This document shows, in pieces, positions 34,807-47,878 of a DNA stretch of 64,000 nucleotides. Made by a program: the position numbers and the translations under genes. Under the pieces are notes generated by a model. The model did no database searches and was not told the DNA's origin. It saw only the letters and a list, made by a program, of their open reading frames with translations. The stretch spans positions 14,647,501 to 14,711,500 of the forward strand of contig JAYKKT010000086.1 of NCBI GenBank assembly GCA_036023115.1, given 5' to 3'. Origin of the DNA: Brasenia schreberi (taxonomy: Eukaryota > Streptophyta > Magnoliopsida > Nymphaeales > Cabombaceae). Position 1 is the first letter of the stretch. Each line of letters opens with the position of its first letter.

Positions 34807-34811
<5 letters not shown>

Positions 34812-35411
34812 AGAGAGAGATTATCATGTTATGTTAGGGAAAGAGGATTTCATGTATTCTTTTGTTTATTCCTAACCGAGAACTGGATATCATATGTAGC
34901 AAGAAAAGAAACAAACTTATGAAGGGAGGGGTCTACCAACCCGTTCTTCGCCTTCTATTCAATACTTTCCCTAAAAAAGGTAATTAGTGGGTCGGCTCTT
35001 CTACCGGCGGTCAGGAGTTCGGAGATATGCCTTATCCCATCAATCTTTGAAAAGGAAAACAATGGAAGCTTTGGTAATTCAGTTAATTCAAAAAAATGAA
35101 TACATTTATAATAATATAAAAGAATAAAATTGTAATTGAGCTCTTCATTTGTATTGATTGTTGGGACAGACAGATCAAAGAAGATCTCTTGATTCATAAA
35201 TCACTTTACTCCAATTATTTTAGTTTATCCGAAAATACATTTTCAGCAAATGCACGTCACTTATAGACTACTACGATGAGACAGACTAAGCTGATGGAGG
35301 TTGCCTATGACTCCTTGCCAAACTAAAATGCTATAGTTTACATAACACAAAGAGAAAATGCATATGGATTCATAATGTTAACAGTCCATATTGTACAGTT
35401 GTTCATTGAGG

Positions 35412-35520
35412 TGCAGTAAGAACGTTATCTCAACTGGCAGGGCACTCGTCGACTGACAATAAACAGGTCGTGAGTTTGATTCACCTGGTGTGATTCCGAC
35501 TCCCCTTTGTAACAAAAAGG
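35412..35520 (+). mobile_element. SINE-like, tRNA-derived (S2)
   Basis: A box TTATCTCAACTGGCAGGGC (about 35425) and B box GTGAGTTTGATTCACC (about 35470), spaced as in tRNA genes, with a 3' end CCCCTTTGTAACAAAAAGG. The boxes fit RNA polymerase III internal promoters. It does not fold as a tRNA and is therefore called a SINE. Confidence 0.7.
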
Positions 35521-36011
35521 GATAGTTAGTTATTCATTTATAACATACATCTTATTTGAAACTCATTTCCTGTTTGAAATATAAACTTGTAGATTGCTAT
35601 GGATCTCAATTGATAGAGATAAGTATTTTACCCTTATTGCATTCTCATAATAATGGTGCTTTTAGAAAGCAGACTTCGTTGATTCAGCATCTTGGACTAA
35701 CCATCCATCCATGTAGAAGGTGTGCTGAAACATTACCATCCATTCCACTGAAAATCCCAAAGCTAGCTTACAACGTCTGTCACAGTACCTTAAACTTTGG
35801 CTTTCAACAAAGTGAGGATTCTCTAAATGCGTCATAATTACTTGCTCTGAAAGTATCGAGCTTTTCTCCTTTTTAAACCTAGAATTACTGTTACGAATTT
35901 GAGGTTTCGAGACTCCATAGACAAATATATAGCATTCCTGTAGCATTTTCTCTGAGAATTGCATGATTGTGTTACCTGGTTTGCCTAATGAAGACGTCTG
36001 TCACGAAAAAC

Positions 36012-36013
<2 letters not shown>

Positions 36014-36096
<83 letters not shown>
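36014..36096. repeat. Palindromic (CT)n(AT)n(AG)n microsatellite
   Basis: A CT run (36014-36046), an AT run (to about 36073) and an AG run (to 36096) together make one long inverted repeat. It can fold on itself almost end to end. Confidence 0.95.
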
Positions 36097-37249
36097 CTTT
36101 CCATGACAGGAGGCAAACTAGGTAGCTGGTGCAAATCTCTTATAAGATAATTAATTAGTACCGTCACAAGTGGATACGATAAAGTTCAATATAATAGAAG
36201 ATGCAAACTTTGTGATATCAACAGATTGGAAGTAATGACACTGAATTTAGTACTTGCTGGCTCACTTTTGAGCAATTGGTTCGAGCTAACTCTACCTCTA
36301 GTTGGTACGGTTTACATTAGATCTCGACAAATTCAAAGTTGCATTTTAAATAAATTTGCTGGAAGCTAGCTTTAGTCTACATACAAAGTAACACGTACTA
36401 TCTTTAGTTACGATCTAGCTGGTATCACAATAACTAGCTTTGACAAAGATGGATTGGGAAAATGCAACTCTAAGTTTCTAACGTTTTGAAAGCAACTTCT
36501 TAAGTATATATGTGTGTGTATACATGTATCTGGGTGATCTTGTTTGGTACTATATTTAACCAAGAATATAAGATAAAGCTTGTAAGTTTTAACGTCGATT
36601 ATATAATTCCGTATGCTCTCTAGACTAACATAAAATTATTAGCATATAGTGAAATGAATGCCATGTATGAGAATGACTAAAACTTATGTCAGGATCATAA
36701 GTTGGATCCAATGATGTCACATCCGGATCCTCAAGGCCAACAATAGTCCAAATCCATCATTTGAACCATGTAAAAGAAACACAAAGAATAAAAGAGGCCA
36801 CAAGAGAAGATGGAGAAAGAATTTTGCCCCTTTTATTTCGCTCGCAAAACGATAAAGGGTGAATACGAGGACCGAGGAAAGCAAAAGCGGCTTTGCTCCA
36901 TTTTCTGCCCACCGAAAGCATGACATTTCTGGCCTTTGACCATATTCATGACGAAAACGCTCTTATTAGCCTAGACACACCCATCAATACTTATTCGTAT
37001 CCGGATCCCATAGTTGGTCCATATTCGAATTAACTAGGTTCGGTCAATGCCTCCAACGGCTGACCCGACTATGTGACTTTCGATCCACAGGGAGGTGCCC
37101 GTTGCTTGTCTTTATTGAATAGTGAGCCTGGTTTAAGATATTCATTATAATTATTTTTTTCATTCAAAACCTTTTTGGGTCTCAGAAGTAGCCAACGGTC
37201 CAGACCATGGCTTATAAATTATAGCCAGAGAAATAATGATCCATTTTTA

Positions 37250-37322
37250 TTTGCTCAGTTTGAACGAGTTCGAATCCCACGACGTGCATAGCGGGCTTCG
37301 GCCTCCCGTTGTTAAAAAAAAG
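37250..37322 (+). mobile_element. SINE-like 3' part (S3)
   Basis: B box GAGTTCGAATCCCACG, then CTTCGGCCTCCCGTTGTT and an A-tail. No good A box is seen. Confidence 0.55.
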
Positions 37323-40300
37323 AGATGTTTTGAGGGCTGCGGACACTTCACCTCACTATAATGTAGTATACTTTCCATCGCTGATTTCATATCTAAAATG
37401 CGAAGAATAGTATGCGAATCCATGTTGGACCCAATCAGGTACTATTGAATATGGATCTAAAAAGTATTCGGTAATGGTGGATTATTGTGAAAGACTTACA
37501 TATAGCACATGCAATTGTGAACGTACTAAGGGTTGGTAACCAAGCCACTCGGCTAGGTTCAGCTCGGCCTTAACTTGTCCGTGTTCGGTTTGTTAAACCA
37601 TATAAGTCGAACATGAACATAAGCTCGGTTCAGCTTGTGAAACCTCGCTAAATAGCACTTTTTCCAATTTTCACCTAAATCATTCTGCCAAGATAATAAT
37701 TAGTATTGGGGTATTTAAGGTAGCAGTTGTTAAACCGAAAAATATGCCAATATAACAGCCAAAAAAATATTCATCTATTTTTCTATAAATGTTTTGAGGG
37801 CAGTCAAAACCAACCGCTAAACCAAATAAGCTGAACATAAACCGAGATAATTTCATTGGCATGGATCCTATGATTGCATCAAATCTGGTCCAATCTGAAC
37901 ATGGATTCGGATATTTCTGTGGTCAACACCTTTTGAATCTGATATTGGCGGGTCGAAGATTAACCAATGAAAACTAAAGATGGTCAGCCTTGTGGGCTGA
38001 ATTGGACCTGTATCGCCCCGATCCTGAATCACCAGAACCAGAACTTGATGTAAATTGGGACAGGGGAACCCCGGACATGAACAGGATGTTCTAAGCCAGT
38101 TTTTCCCTTTGTCTGGCTTAAAGAATCCCACCATTTGATTCATGAAATCCCAAGATGCAATCAGAACCAAGCCAGAATCAAAATCGGCCTGGAACTGGAA
38201 ACCTAGAGTAGGGCCTTTTGGTACCACATTCTGGTGGAACTGGGACTGCCGTAAGAAACCAGCAGTCCCGGTTTACCTGGAACCAACTAGGTCCAATCAA
38301 AGCTAGTGACAGTCATGTCGTACTTACGATCTGATTGATTTGCAAATAAATAGAATCCGATGCATTACCCACAGAAAGATCCATTTATTTTGACATCCGC
38401 ATGATCCGTGTCGCCATGACACAACAATATGACATGACGGTTCGCTCCTTTTGCGAATAAATCCTATGCATGACACGCAAAGGGACACAACACGTGCAGA
38501 CATTTTGCTTTCTTTCTTTCTTTTCTTAAATAACATTAGGGACACGACCCGTTGTAGATCGAACCTCTTCTTGGTCAGGCTGTAAAGCCAGGTGAGACGA
38601 ATTTTGCAAAATATAAAATGCATAGGCCGTGGCTTTAAAAGCTAGAAAATTATACCAATAGAACCCCTGCTTATAATAACCAAGAGCCATATATAAGCTT
38701 TCACCTCAGCCATTGAACCCCACAGTATTACCGTCAGCTATAATGCAGAAGCCATAGTAAAACCGTGGGCTATTCTGCCTCACCCTAAAATATTTTCTAG
38801 ATCCGTGACTGTTCTGGCAAGCCACCAAGCTAAAAACCGAACTTATTTAGCTCCTGAAATACGACATCCCCACTTTTCTTTAGTACTAAGTCTTCAATAC
38901 ATTTAGACATCGATATCGGCATCCCATTTTTCTTTAGTTCTGGAATTGCTTTACCGGCGGCTTCGACCGTCGGGAAAAGCTATCCGCAAACCGTCGCAAA
39001 TATTTTCGGTTACTGGGTCCAATGCTGGTCCAGTGAAGTCATTGCATGGTCAAACCTTGTGTCAAGCTAGGTACAATTGCAGTTCGTCACCGTACAAGTT
39101 GCGATCCAAAAAATAATGGAATGTAGGGTCCACGAGCGATCTAGGGCCCACTCTTAGCCATGGCTATCTGGCCTCAAAGTATGACGCTTCTCCACAAGCC
39201 TCAACTTGCAAGCTGGCCGTGCCAACTTTCACTTTCTCGATGAAAAGAAAGGCAACCATTAGACGGTGGGTAAGAATTTGGATAAGACTCAGTTACGACG
39301 GGCATAGATCCAGACCCACATGCAAAGCCTCACAAACGCATTAAGAAAAAGGCCCATTATGATTTCTCCCACTGGTGGGGGCGATAAATGGTCCGAACCA
39401 CCCTTGGTTCAGTTTGGCTCGACAAGTGACGATCACGTTATGATCTTAACGTACCCAACACAAGTTAGGTTGTTAATCGATAAGAGCTGAGCATGAAGAA
39501 TGCATGTTTGCTTCGCATCTCGTATTAATCCATGAAGTTTAGTCGTTTATGCGTATAGAACTTTTGTCATGAATCGAACTCCAGCAAAATTGAGAACTAC
39601 GTGGAAGCATCACCAACTCAATCTGTGATGGCATTGCTTGACCGTGTGTTGAATTCTAACTGGAAAACTATCACATGCATGCAAACAACTGAGCTTGTTT
39701 TCCTCAAGGTTGATTATCTCAATCTCAATAGCAGGCAAGAAAAGAAAAGCATACATGGATTATGAGAGATTCCCCCTACAATAAAGATCAACAGTCTAAA
39801 GGCCAAAATGAATAAAAGACATAATCACACCGACACTCTGACATAACACCAATGGAAAAGTGACACTTAACATAGTCACACCAAATGCAACACAATGATA
39901 CTAATGTGGAACACAGCTAATCAGGATCCAAATCCACTGTCTAACTACGATCCAAATGACTAGATAGATCCAAACTACTCTAAACCAAATCAAATCAAGT
40001 ATGACAGTTCCAACCTCAAATCTATGAATCATATCGATTACATGCAGGCTCTATCAACACTCGGTTAACATCATGTGACAACTTTTATGTATTTATATGT
40101 TGAAGAACCATCTTAACGTAATGGATTTTGTGTACTTCATGTATTTAATTGATCAAATATTTCAATTTTACAAGAAAATTGTATGGAAATAATATTTTCA
40201 ATTAAATACTCAAATTATACGTGAAAATATACTGCATATTTGACCTTAATGAGCAGCTAGTGTTCGACTCATTAGCCTAATTTAGCTTATGTTAGGTTCG

Positions 40301-40768
40301 TGTTTGACTCAGCTCAAATAAGTTAAGATGAACAAGATCTTGAGTTGTCTAAGAAGCCACAAGGCAACTTTATCTGGTTCCTTCATCCCGTTTTGATGGG
40401 GGGACCTGTTGTGGCTTAGTTTATAATGTATGGTTGCAATCTTGTTGAATAATCGATGTCGCAACCTGGGCCCAAACCCAGATCCAATCTAGTCGAATCT
40501 AGTTAGCCCAAGCTAGCTATTTATTTATAATGGAACAAGACGAAGGGGTCCCCTTGAAATGAATGAATAGGTCGTTGTTGGACGTGAGATGTCGTCCCTA
40601 TGAGCTGGTGCCCTAAGTCTGACAATAGATCAACCTGTCCAAGTATCATTTATGGTAGGCCTTATATGAAGCATGAGAACATTGAAAGGTACACTACTGT
40701 CTACGAAAATACATTGTTAACAGTAATATAAGTAAAGATAATATATATATCCTTGATTAAATGTTCTC
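37323..40768. other. Intergenic, no gene seen
   Basis: No supported coding sequence. At 38945-39012 the words ACCGGCGG, GACCGTCGGGAAAAGC and AACCGTCGCAAA resemble the sub-terminal repeats of CACTA transposons. At 37990-38300 GGAACC/GGTTTC-type words cluster. Confidence 0.4.
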
Positions 40769-40842
40769 TTTTTTGGTAAAATGGGGAGGCCGAAGACAAA
40801 TACAACCCGAACTCATATAATTGAGCCAAGAAGTTAGGGCCT
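40769..40842 (-). mobile_element. SINE-like 3' part (S4)
   Basis: On the minus strand GAGTTCGGGTTGTATTTG is followed by CTTCGGCCTCCCC and an A-rich end, matching S3 in order and wording. Confidence 0.5.
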
Positions 40843-42881
40843 TTTTGTAACATCCCTTAGAACCCATCTGACGTAAATATAGATCCATGTCAGATGGTCA
40901 AATTCAATGACCTATTAAGTCAAGAGTTGATCAACATTCATTTATTTATTTAAATTTCAATTACATATGATGGCACAACTAAAAACATTGTAACCATTTA
41001 CAATTTAACAAGTACCATGCTACTGTTGAAGAACTGTTCCTGATATGTCCAAGATCTCCTCAATGCCTCCGCTGACCAGTTTATGATCACCAACAATCGT
41101 GTTTTTGTTTATAAGTGGATATGATATTTTCACAATCACATACACACTAAAGACATACATGTATACTCAATTACATACCAGTAATGCAAGTTTAATTTCG
41201 ATATCAGGCTCACTATTATGTCAGACCACAACCACATTATAAGAGCCCTCCAATCACTCACCATGTCTTGACACGTGCCCTCTAACATCCATCACATAGG
41301 CTCATCAAGTTTGGGACCTTGACTGACTATTAAACAACGCATCATCCAAACACTAGAGTCTATATACAATGGTTTCCGAAAATCATACAACTAAGGTTAT
41401 ACTTTCACACAGTTATGTACATGAACCCAAAACTCTAATATTTATCCACCTGAGATGTCTCTTAGTCTCAATCTATTCATAATAGTCCATGTCACAATTT
41501 TATCTTTAAGTATCAATAACCATATACCTAAATCCAATATTCAAAACTATTTCTACTCACTACTCTTATTTGTTACCATACTGCTCAATAAGTCCAAACC
41601 CATGAATGCCATACAATATGAAACTAGCTGTTAAAAGCACAACAAGCGAGCTCGTATAACCAACAAAGTAGCCAATGAGTTAGCATCACCCGATACATTC
41701 ATCTATGAATTTGTGCATCCCCCATATCTCTATTACACAACATATCTCAATGGTCGGAATTATGAATCACGGCTCCATACTGATTGATGTTTTACCCCAT
41801 ATATGTAAAGACTCATGCGTTTAGCACTACTAGATATGAACATCCATCATTTAATATTGTTCTATATTATCGTGAAAAGAGGGAATCTATATCTGATAAT
41901 GTTTCATTTTCACTAAACCTCACTCATGCAATGCATCAATGTATACAAAAAATAATTTCCAATATACACATTAAGCAAACAAATATATAATCATTTCAAA
42001 GCATTTATAAGACAATTCATTATCACATACATAATTTAAAATCAATCAAAACTCTCTCAAACATATATATGAAAAGGAACAACATCCACCTACTTGTAGC
42101 TTATCTCTTTAAATCACCCTAATCTAGTCTCTAAATCATGATAAAAATGTAACACTAATATTATACATTTGATTATGGACTGAGGCGTTCAAACCTCGTT
42201 GAAATTAGAGTTTAAATGGGCATAGAATGCCCCAAAAACTCAATATGGATCCAATCAGGTTATATTTGGATCCAATAAAAAATTTAGATCCATACTATTT
42301 AGTAAGCAAATTCTTATAGACCCTACTTGCACTCGGATCCGTGCCTCTTCTAATCACACTAGTTTTGTGTCCAATTCGTGTCCTTTATGACCAACAAGAC
42401 ACGAAACACCTAAACACAACGCTACCCTATAACATTCAAAACTATCATAGGAAATTACCAAAATCCACCACTTCTGGTGGTTCTTTCAGCCAACCAATGA
42501 CTTGATAAGGGACTATACTCTCTAGCCATCATTTTGCCTAAAAAACCATCACCAATCGACAATGGTTTGATGGATTTTTCATAACAGTTTTTGACGATTT
42601 CAAATCTCATCAAGGCCAGAGAATGACTCAAAAGAGTCGCCTCCACCTCTACTTCTTTCTCCATACCTACTGACCATGATTTACTGGGTTTTCACCCAAA
42701 AAAATATGAACAAGAAAAAAAATAACTTTACCTTGAAAACTCTCATGTTCTTTCCGATTTTTGCTTCGTCAATACCCATAAGGGTGGCATACCCCCTCTC
42801 TCCCTCTTTTGTCTTCCTCTCTAACAAGCTCTCTAGAAGGGACACTTTTGCTTCCCTTCCTATGATGGCCACAAAGGAGCT
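40843..42881. other. Intergenic, AT-rich, no gene seen
   Basis: Only short open frames without recognisable domains, and no repeat structure that I could fix. Confidence 0.4.
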
Positions 42882-43734
42882 TTATCACACCGTTGGCGGC
42901 AACCAACACTAGATTCCTCGACTAGCAAGCCTCATCTGCAAATCCCTAAACCAAACACACATATGGCTAATTAAATGATAAACTTTATTGAAAGAAGAAA
43001 GAGGGGTTTACAAAACTCAAACTCGACTGATCCTAGATCTTCCAAGGGAAACCACGCGACTGTCCAAGGCATCGCTAGGTGGTGGAAACCCTTAGGCAAG
43101 CCTGACTCTACCAAGGAAGGAGATAGCAATGTTGGTCGACTAAAGATGCTCAAGACACGTTCGTTGTTAACTCCATAGCTGAACACTCTTTGTGCTTCAT
43201 TCTCCTAGTCGGCTCCTTTTTATACACACAAGGGGATAGGCACAAGCAACTAATGATTGGGCATGGATAAGCCCCTAAATGACTTAGAGTGCATCCACAC
43301 GACCCACTCCCAACCTTAGATGGGATGCTGAAGATGCTTCCACTTATTCAGACATAGGAGAGAGAAACCTCTCCTCACACTAGGGCACATGGTGTGCGCA
43401 ATGCGTGTTGTAGAGCACATGGGGCTTGACATAGTCGGTGCTAGGACAAGGTGCTTGAAGATGTGGGGTGCCTGTCGAGGCATTGTAGTGGTGTGTGGGG
43501 AGTCTGGCATGTATTGGTAGGGCAACGCACAACCGGGCACATCGCAGTTGGTGTTGTCATGCATGGGTAGGCACACGAGGATCTCGAGGCTCTGTTGTGG
43601 CAGGGCATAGCATGAAGGCATGTGCCCCGTTAAGGCAGGGTGGCATGCACGATAGAGGGGTGCATGGGAAGTGAAAGGCTATAGCATCAAGGCATGTAGT
43701 GCGTGCTACGAGACAATTTAGCGGTTCTATGACA
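42882..43734 (-). repeat. 3' LTR of the 42882-53100 element
   Basis: 853 bp. It matches the LTR at 52294-53100 through CACCGTTGG, CCAAACACACATATGGCT and AGGCAAGCCTGACTCTAC to the shared ATGACA end. Confidence 0.88.
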
Positions 43735-43747
43735 GTTCTCCCCACTT
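43735..43747 (-). promoter_or_regulatory. Polypurine tract of the 42882-53100 element
   Basis: The minus strand AAGTGGGGAGAAC lies immediately before the 3' LTR start TGTCATAGAACC. Confidence 0.8.
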
Positions 43748-43938
43748 GATTTCGGACTCGTCTTTGAGTCCATGTGATAGTGTGCACCATGTTCTCATAT
43801 TTTCAAAGCTCGGTAACAAAAAACTATGTGTCTTCATCCTCTCATTTTCAGTTTTCTAGAGCCTTTTCCACGCACTTCATGCAAGTATCTTTGAAATAGA
43901 ACTTAAGTTTTATCTATTGAGCGGAGGTGGATGCCTTT

Positions 43939-46344
43939 TATAGACATGAAAAGTTTCACTCCCAAGCTATGGAAACTTGAAGTGAACCTTTTTGTATCTA
44001 CGCTTGCGCGAGCGTGCTAGCTAGTTTACACAAACTAGCAAAGATTTAAAATATTTCTGACTCTTTTTGGCGATTGTAGGCAAGCAGACTCTTTTCACTT
44101 AAACCTTCTTGAACTGATGCTCAAGGGTCGGTTTAAGCGCTTAGAAACTTCAATTTACAAATAGGTTTTACTTCAAATCACGTGAACAACCAGTGTTTTG
44201 AAAGAATTTGGTTTGTGCTCTTTTGATTCAATGTTTGAAATAAACAAGTCTTGAGAAACAGAGTTTTCTGTTTTCAGGGCTTGTTTCTAAAGTCAATTTC
44301 AATGTGCTACAGGTCTCCAAAAATTCTCAAAATTTTACCAAACGAAGCTGGTATGGAGAACCCTATGCTTTTTAAGATATGAATTTGAAGATGTATTGAA
44401 TCAAAATTGTTTGAATGGACCTGACTCACTGAATTGAAACTACTCTATTACAAAAATATAGAGGCTAAAAAATGAGCCTGTATCTCCGTGATCTGAATTT
44501 TGAATTTAGTAATTTTGATGTTTTTGGAAAGATATGAATGTCAGCTTTCCAATGCATAAAAAATCACGTGAATTGGATTCCTATGGACAGAGATATGAGA
44601 CTTTTACTCAACCTCTGTTTTAGGAAATCTGACTATGCAACAAGTATTCAGAAAGTGTTTCGATCCTTTCCCAATTTTATCACGGAGTTGGACGGCCTTA
44701 AAATTCTTGCAAATTTTATTTAATGTGGCCTAATCTGTGTGGAACATGTGTGCCAAGTTTCAGTCTAGTCGGAGCAAGCATCAAGAAATTAAAATTACAG
44801 GAAGAAGCATATGCAGAGATGCTGAAAATCCTGTTTTTGGTTTTTAGGAATGTAATGATGCAAACTCACCCGAATTTAAATTGCACCTACTCTACATCAC
44901 AAATTAAAACTCACGCGAATTGAAATTACAACCACTCTACGTCCTGAATTAAAACTCACGTGAATTGAGATGTATATATTAGCTTAAGCATAGAGGAGAT
45001 TAGAAGTATAGAGTGATTATAGAATATATTGGGGAAGAAAAACAAACATATAGCGTGCGTGTGGGTGTAATAGTGATCATCCATCAATTGAAATGCAAAG
45101 CAATTAAATCTAATCACTATTACAATGTGAAGGGAGGCTGAGCTCTATTATTACAACCCCAATTTAATGAAATTTAAAGGGAGAGAATGAGAATTGAATC
45201 GAGCAATGAAGTACTTACCCGAGTTTGTAATACAAGAGGGCCGGGATTCAAGAATGAATCCGGCCTATGCTTAATCTTCCTTCTATCTCCCACACTCTCA
45301 CCTATCTAGCCTTTTCTTCTCACACTTGGACGTCCCTCTAGGCTAAAGTCTTCCTTCCCTAACCTAGCACACAACCCCTTGTAGTAGCCTCTCTCTCCAA
45401 GTTATGCAAGCTCTCCAAGATGATGAAACCCGCCCCCCTCTTGGCCCTTGTTATAGGCCAAAGGAGGGTTGGTTCTAGGTGATTCTATGGGGCGGGCTGG
45501 AGAAGGTTTGTGATGGGTTTGATCCACTCCAAACCAGCTCCTTGTGGTCCCCTTGCCTTGACTTTGACCAACCCATGTGGGCTGGTCTTTAGGTGCAGCC
45601 CACTTGCCTAGGTACAGTCGACTTTAGCTATTTTGGTGCCTCTTGGTGCAGTCGAATTTAGCATGCCTTGCCCTTTCTTACCATGTGATGAAACATACTT
45701 CATTGGTTGGATTAGGCTTCAATTCAATTCGTCATGCTTAGTATTTGCATTAGGATTTGTCTCTTTGAATGGCCCGACTTCACCATGATTTCAATTTCAT
45801 GCGTGCATGTCTTGATCTTTGATTTGATTCCTCATTGTCTTGAATTTCAACTTGACACGTTCTTGGTCTTGTCCACTTGATGCTTGGCTCGATCGATTCA
45901 GCCTTGCTTTGGGCTTGTTGAATTGAACTTCATACACTTGGCCTTTGATTTGTATTGGATGTCATTAGTGTCATATCATCCGGCCATGTATGGGCTTGAG
46001 CTTCATCCGATCATGTATTGTATTGGAATTGGGTTTCATTGCTTCATGATCTTGGCTTGGAATGGGCTTCATTGCATCATGGTCTTGGTTCCATTAGCCG
46101 GCCAAGACTTTCTTTGGTTTGATGCTTTCTGCCTTCTGGGGATCAAGGCTCGAATTGGATCTTCGCTTGATTCGAAACTCATAGGATGCTTTAACTTGAA
46201 TTTAAAACCTTTAAAGTATTTTCCAAAATGTTTAAACTTTAAAATTTGGGGTGTTTTTGAATTTAAAGGTTCATAAAGGTTTTAAATTGGTTTTCAAAAA
46301 TTCAGGAGTTTTTGAAAATATTTAAATTTTTTTGGGTGTTTACA
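43939..46344 (-). repeat. Solo LTR of the Tat/Athila-like family, nested, with CCTTT target duplication
   Basis: 2406 bp. On the minus strand it starts TGTAAACACCC and ends ...CATGTCTATA, where the terminal CA has become TA. CCTTT stands on both sides (43934-43938 and 46345-46349). Internal words match LTR A: GCGCGAGCGTGCTAGCTAGTTT, GATGCTCAAGGGTCGGTTTA, AGCTTAAGCATAGAGGAGATTAG. The TATA hairpin is present but weakened near 45443. There is no internal region, so recombination between the two LTRs has removed it. Confidence 0.92.
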
Positions 46345-46513
46345 CCTTTCTCTGTGAGATGGGTCTTCTTAACATAGTTTAAGTTGGTTAATATGGAAGA
46401 CTGGATGAATTTTCAAATGTTTTGATTGACTTAACTTGTAAGTTACCTTGTCAATCCTCTCAACAATCTCAAATGGACCATCGTATTTGAGTTTGAGATT
46501 GAGTTGGATCCCT

Positions 46514-47178
46514 TTATATACCTATTTTTTTTATGTAATCGGGGATTCTTTGCCAAACTTTATCACCAATATTGTATTGTATATATTTCCTTTTCCTATT
46601 GGTGAATGTTGTTATCCTTACTCTTGCACACTCAAGTGATATGCGGGCTTCCTCTAGCATAGTGTGTCTCTCACAAATCTCTTTAAAGTCGTTCAACAAT
46701 TGTGATCAGTCCGCACCTTGGGCCAAGTTGAGAGGCAATAATGGTTGTCAACCCATTGTCAACTCGAAAGGGCTCTTGCACATAATGGAACTCTTATGTG
46801 CAAATCGTGCGGTCCCAAGTAACACAACCCAATTATATTGGTTGGCCATTAGCTAGTATCTTAGGTACTCTTCTAGTATAGCATTGAATAGTTAAGTTTG
46901 TCCATTTGTTTAAGGATGACGAGTAATAGAAAAATATAACTTTGTGTCGCCTCTTTGAAAAAGTTTCATTCAGAAATTGCTTGTGAACCTAGCATCCCTA
47001 TTTGACTATCTAATATGATCTCCTTCGATATTCCAAAATGCTTTGCTACATTCTTTATGAAGAGATTGGTGGATTCTTTAGCTAAGCATTCCTTTGAAGC
47101 TACCATAAAGATAACATACTTGAAAAACCTGTTAACAACCACAAACACATTCAAACCCATCAAAATTAGAAAATCCAC
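46514..47178 (-). pseudogene. Integrase part of the 42882-53100 element
   Basis: The piece at 46966-47178 carries MDFLILMGLNVFVVVNRFFK, AKESTNLFIKNVAKHFGISK and EIILDSQ, fitting the integrase core with its two catalytic aspartates. The piece at 46514-46699 is the later region (RKRKYIQYNIGDKVWQRIP). Stops lie between them. Confidence 0.85.
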
Positions 47179-47878
47179 TTATGAAATCCATAGTCATTGA
47201 ATACCAAGGTTAACTTGACACTGGTAGGTGTTGTAAAAGTCTTGTTCGGTGGTTCCTTTATGTTTTGTCATGTTGACATACATGGCATGCTCTAATATAA
47301 CTCTTCACATCTTGAGTCATGTGAGGCTAGTAGTAGCCTCTTTGTAGGACTGCTAAGGTCATGTCCTTCTCTAGATAACTTGCATATAGAGTGTCATGTA
47401 ACTCTCAAAATCAGACATCTTAATCTATAAGTTTTTAGCGTCACCAACTAGTGCTCTAATGTTGATTGGGGTCCATCGTCTTCCATGATGTTCTTGGCAA
47501 TGTGCTCATGTACTCTCCTACATAGTTGTTTGTATGTAGGGTTTGTTTGAGCATGCAACCTTATTGTTGTTGTAAATCGCCTTCAAGAAGAGTGACTATG
47601 GCCACCATCTCAATTACTCTCTTTCTATTCAAGATGTTGGCTACCATATTATGCTTCAGTGGTCGATATTGCCATTATAACTTATACTCCTCCATAAGCT
47701 CCAACCAAGGCACTTGCATAACCGTCAGTTTTTTTGCATCTTGAGGAATGTATTGACCACATTTTTTGTGACCACTATGAATGATGCTCTTAAGAGATAA
47801 ACTCTCCAAACCTCCAAACAATGAACAACTAATAACGTTTTCATGAGTCGAATAACATGTAATAGTCCCTTTGAGCTT

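Noticed and set aside
35412..35520. Functional tRNA gene
   Set aside because: A and B boxes are present but no cloverleaf with a proper acceptor stem and anticodon arm can be drawn.
42855..42881. Left flank of the 42882-53100 element as an inverted copy of its right flank (CCTTTGTGGCCATC against CCTTTGTTGCCATC)
   Set aside because: The match is only about 13 of 15 bases and does not extend; chance is likely.
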